Under the pieces are notes generated by a model that saw only the letters and a program-made list of their open reading frames with translations, did no database searches and was not told where the DNA came from. DNA of 64,000 bases, from NCBI RefSeq assembly GCF_001696455.1, contig NZ_MAUJ01000006.1, positions 1 to 64,000 of the forward strand, written 5' to 3'. Source of the stretch: Pseudoalteromonas luteoviolacea. GTDB taxonomy: Bacteria; Pseudomonadota; Gammaproteobacteria; Enterobacterales; Alteromonadaceae. The position numbers and the translations under genes were made by a program. Shown here piece by piece: positions 62,015-64,000 of this stretch. The stretch's first letter is position 1, and every line of letters begins with the position of its first letter.

Positions 62015-62722
62015 TCACTTAGCGGTGGCGACTTCATCATGCAAGTCTTTTACCACCTTTTCTGGATTGGTTTTCCAGTGGTTTAAAATGTTAGCAAATT
62101 GCCAAATATCCCTGTCCAACACGTTCGCTGGTAGAATCAAGTCGTAGCCAGTAACGGTTTTTAAGTTTTGCATCCTATTTGCAAACATAGCCATTAAACC
62201 GGTGTAATTTCGCCCTTTTGGCGATTGATAACTGGTCTCTTCAATGAGCCATTCTGATGGACAATTGCCATTTGCGCAATGTATTTTAACAGCTTGTAAA
62301 AAAATATGCCGCTGTTCTATTAGCAGTTTCCCAGCCAAACGGGGGGTTAGCTCTGCCAAAAACTCATCAATACTGTTTAGTTTAATACCTACAGCATTTA
62401 ACTCAAGGTTTTCAACTCCTTGAGTCACAAAAGGGACACCACTGGAGTGAAAGTTGGCGTGCGAAACCCGCATAACCCCAAATTTATGCACATAATTCAG
62501 GGCTTCAGTACTGAGTTCGATACTAAAATAAGGCTGCTGACTTTTTAAAAAGCCTAATAATATCGAGCAGATAGCCGCCGCAGAAAATGCTAATTCCAAT
62601 ATGGTTGGCGGTGTAGCCCTGAGTGTGACAAACACCATGATAATGGCTAAGCACACGGCTCCTGCAAGCATAAATTCAATACTGTGACGGTTTGCCTGAG
62701 CACGCAAAGACACTTTATGCAT
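62015..62722 (-). CDS. DUF2982-like membrane protein
   Basis: This 235-residue protein has two N-terminal hydrophobic segments (about 16-34 and 40-59) and a soluble domain that likely faces the cytoplasm. That domain begins YFSIELSTEALNYVHKFGVMRV and includes two closely placed Cys (CANGNC near 150). It resembles proteins annotated as DUF2982 in Shewanella and Vibrio, which I state with moderate confidence. Its start overlaps the stop of a 33-codon microprotein gene by 8 bp. Confidence 0.72.
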   Translation of the reverse strand: MHKVSLRAQANRHSIEFMLAGAVCLAIIMVFVTLRATPPTILELAFSAAAICSILLGFLKSQQPYFSIELSTEALNYVHKFGVMRVSHANFHSSGVPFVTQGVENLELNAVGIKLNSIDEFLAELTPRLAGKLLIEQRHIFLQAVKIHCANGNCPSEWLIEETSYQSPKGRNYTGLMAMFANRMQNLKTVTGYDLILPANVLDRDIWQFANILNHWKTNPEKVVKDLHDEVATAK

Positions 62723-62816
62723 AGTAAAACCACCAATAAAATATCAGCATCGCCACCAGCCACACTAATAATTTACGTATCTGCATACACCTTTTGCAGG
62801 GTTTTGCTTTACTCAT
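62715..62816 (-). CDS. 33-residue membrane microprotein upstream of the DUF2982-like gene
   Basis: The frame starts at an ATG with an AAAAGG ribosome-binding site 8 nt upstream. It encodes a short polar head with a CKRC motif (MSKAKPCKRCMQIRK), then one Trp- and Phe-rich hydrophobic helix, LLVWLVAMLIFYWWFYYA. The stop overlaps the next start (ATGCATAA), giving an 8-bp overlap and likely translational coupling. This combination is typical of a real small membrane protein. It could chaperone or modulate the DUF2982-like partner. Confidence 0.6.
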   Translation of the reverse strand: MSKAKPCKRCMQIRKLLVWLVAMLIFYWWFYYA

Positions 62817-62841
62817 TTTAGTAACCTTTTGGGTACACAGT

Positions 62842-62862
62842 GAAAATCTCTGTTAGATTTTC
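62842..62862. promoter_or_regulatory. Perfect inverted repeat in the efflux gene promoter region
   Basis: GAAAATCT (62842-62849) and AGATTTTC (62855-62862) are perfectly complementary with a 5-bp spacer. The site lies in the divergent region between the microprotein-DUF2982 unit and the RND adaptor, a position suited to a local repressor controlling either gene. Confidence 0.55.
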
Positions 62863-62950
62863 GTTTAATACACAAATATACAAGATATCCGCGATTTTCT
62901 CATTCTGGAATTTTTGTACACTAATCACTTACAAATAGTGAGATTAATTT

Positions 62951-64000
62951 ATGCGTGCAAACCAGTCGGGCAAGACCCTTTTTCCAGCTTTCATTTTAAT
63001 GCTAATTGCATTATGCGGCTATCTCTATTTCCCAGCCTCTCAAGGAGACGACACAAAACGTCAAGCCAAGCCTGTTCAAGTTGTCGTTTACAAAGCATCA
63101 ACTCAAAACCGCGAGATTACTCTTAATGCCATTGGCTCAGCTAGAGCCAATCAAGCAATTAACATTACCAGCTCCCACAGTGATTACATTGACGAGCTAA
63201 TGTTCAGTGACGGCCAAGCGGTCTCTCGAGGCCAAAAACTCGCACAATTACAAAACCAACAAGAACTCTTGGCTGTCAAAGAGTTGACGATTAATCTCAA
63301 AGAGCAACAGAGACAACTTGTGCGATTAACTGAATTGGCAAAAACCCAGTCAACCGCTCGCTCGCAGCTCGATACGCAACGCTCCAAAGTCGATGCCTTA
63401 TCAACACAATTACAAGCCACAAAATTAAAACTTGCGGAGATGGAAGTATACGCTCCATTTGACGGCATATTGGGTAAACGTTTGGTATCCATTGGTAGCT
63501 ACGTTGACGACAATACGCCGCTTACTACATTGGATGACATCAGCACCATTAAGGTCGACTTTCAATTGCCAGAAAAATATCTCGCGCAACTTTCGTTAGG
63601 CATGCAAACTTCCGTTACGAATGCCGCCTATCAAGATACTCGTTTTATTGGCCAAATTTCTCATATTGACCCGCGAATCGATGAAACTACACGCAGTATA
63701 CAAATTACTGCTGATTTTAAAAATTCAGATTTACGCTTACGCCCGGGCATGCTGCTCAATGTGGCTGTACAATTACAACAGCTTAACGCACTCATTTTAC
63801 CAGAAAAAAGTATTATTCCAAGACAAGATAGGCACTACGTTTATGTCGTCGAAGATAGCAAAGTAAAGCAACAACAAGTCACCCTACTCAACCGCTTTAC
63901 CGGGTGGGTGGCTGTTGATGGTTTACAACCAGGACAGTTAGTGATCACTGAAGGTACCACCAAAGTGCGCAATGGTAGCCCAGTGACGGTGAAGGGGTAA
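62951..64000 (+). CDS. Efflux RND transporter periplasmic adaptor subunit
   Basis: This 349-residue membrane-fusion protein has an N-terminal membrane anchor (residues about 10-27). A lipoyl/barrel half-motif follows (ANQAINITSSHSDYIDELMFSDGQAVSRGQ), then a coiled-coil hairpin (LAKTQSTARSQLDTQRSKVD) and the returning lipoyl half (EVYAPFDGILGKRLVSIGSYV). The beta-barrel and membrane-proximal domains complete it. It links an RND pump in the inner membrane to an outer-membrane channel; the pump gene is expected just beyond the window. The stop codon ends on base 64000, so the gene is complete. Substrate unknown. Confidence 0.92.
   Translation: MRANQSGKTLFPAFILMLIALCGYLYFPASQGDDTKRQAKPVQVVVYKASTQNREITLNAIGSARANQAINITSSHSDYIDELMFSDGQAVSRGQKLAQLQNQQELLAVKELTINLKEQQRQLVRLTELAKTQSTARSQLDTQRSKVDALSTQLQATKLKLAEMEVYAPFDGILGKRLVSIGSYVDDNTPLTTLDDISTIKVDFQLPEKYLAQLSLGMQTSVTNAAYQDTRFIGQISHIDPRIDETTRSIQITADFKNSDLRLRPGMLLNVAVQLQQLNALILPEKSIIPRQDRHYVYVVEDSKVKQQQVTLLNRFTGWVAVDGLQPGQLVITEGTTKVRNGSPVTVKG

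Overview
The window is a stretch of chromosome from a marine gammaproteobacterium, most likely Pseudoalteromonas or a close relative in the Alteromonadales. The evidence is the gene content and protein similarity: the rpsU-yqeY-dnaG-rpoD operon, dusB-fis, queA-tgt-yajC-secD-secF, long PstC/PstA proteins, several c-di-GMP proteins and many small alteromonad-type hypothetical genes. No rRNA, tRNA, CRISPR array, prophage or insertion sequence was seen. Most of the window is housekeeping chromosome with short accessory stretches between the core blocks.

Layout. 1-6.9 kb: the 5' end of ftsY (minus strand, with a 13-residue tandem repeat), divergent rsmD, the macromolecular synthesis operon rpsU-yqeY-dnaG-rpoD, then prmA. 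7.0-12.5 kb: dusB-fis, purH, an exported methyltransferase-like lipoprotein and purD. 12.6-21 kb: a DUF2797 protein, a CBS-PAS-GGDEF-EAL protein, a deacetylase, a serine hydrolase, a gamma-glutamylcyclotransferase-like protein, a LysE exporter and an uncharacterised protein. 21-28.6 kb: a CHMI-like isomerase, rsuA, a chemoreceptor, a possible double-glycine-leader peptide next to an unknown membrane protein, a frameshifted periplasmic binding protein, an EAL-CBS-GGDEF protein and a lipoprotein. 28.7-34.3 kb: queA, tgt, yajC, secD, secF on the minus strand. 34.5-38.4 kb: a receiver-PAS-GGDEF-EAL protein, a small membrane protein and oxyR.

38.4-50.8 kb is a phosphate block: pit with its DUF47 partner, phoU-pstB-pstA-pstC, a GcvR-like ACT protein, and ppk-ppx. 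Both pstC and ppk have a Pho-box-like direct repeat placed exactly 10 bp upstream of a -10 element, so high-affinity uptake and polyphosphate turnover are probably co-induced by PhoB. 50.8-64 kb: an EAL-HDOD protein, rlmJ, a coiled-coil gene with zapA, a metallo-beta-lactamase-fold protein lacking its metal ligands, mltD, slyD, an SDR-amidohydrolase pair, a minus-strand run of envelope proteins (YggN-like, two DUF1566-like proteins, a DUF2982-like protein and a 33-residue membrane microprotein), and an RND efflux adaptor that ends on the last base.

Five proteins carry GGDEF and/or EAL-type domains, or a degenerate EAL, so c-di-GMP signalling is prominent. The best candidates for something undescribed are the 45-residue double-glycine peptide locus near 24.2 kb, the 33-residue microprotein near 62.8 kb, the metal-site-less MBL protein beside zapA, and the lipid-anchored methyltransferase-like protein between purH and purD.
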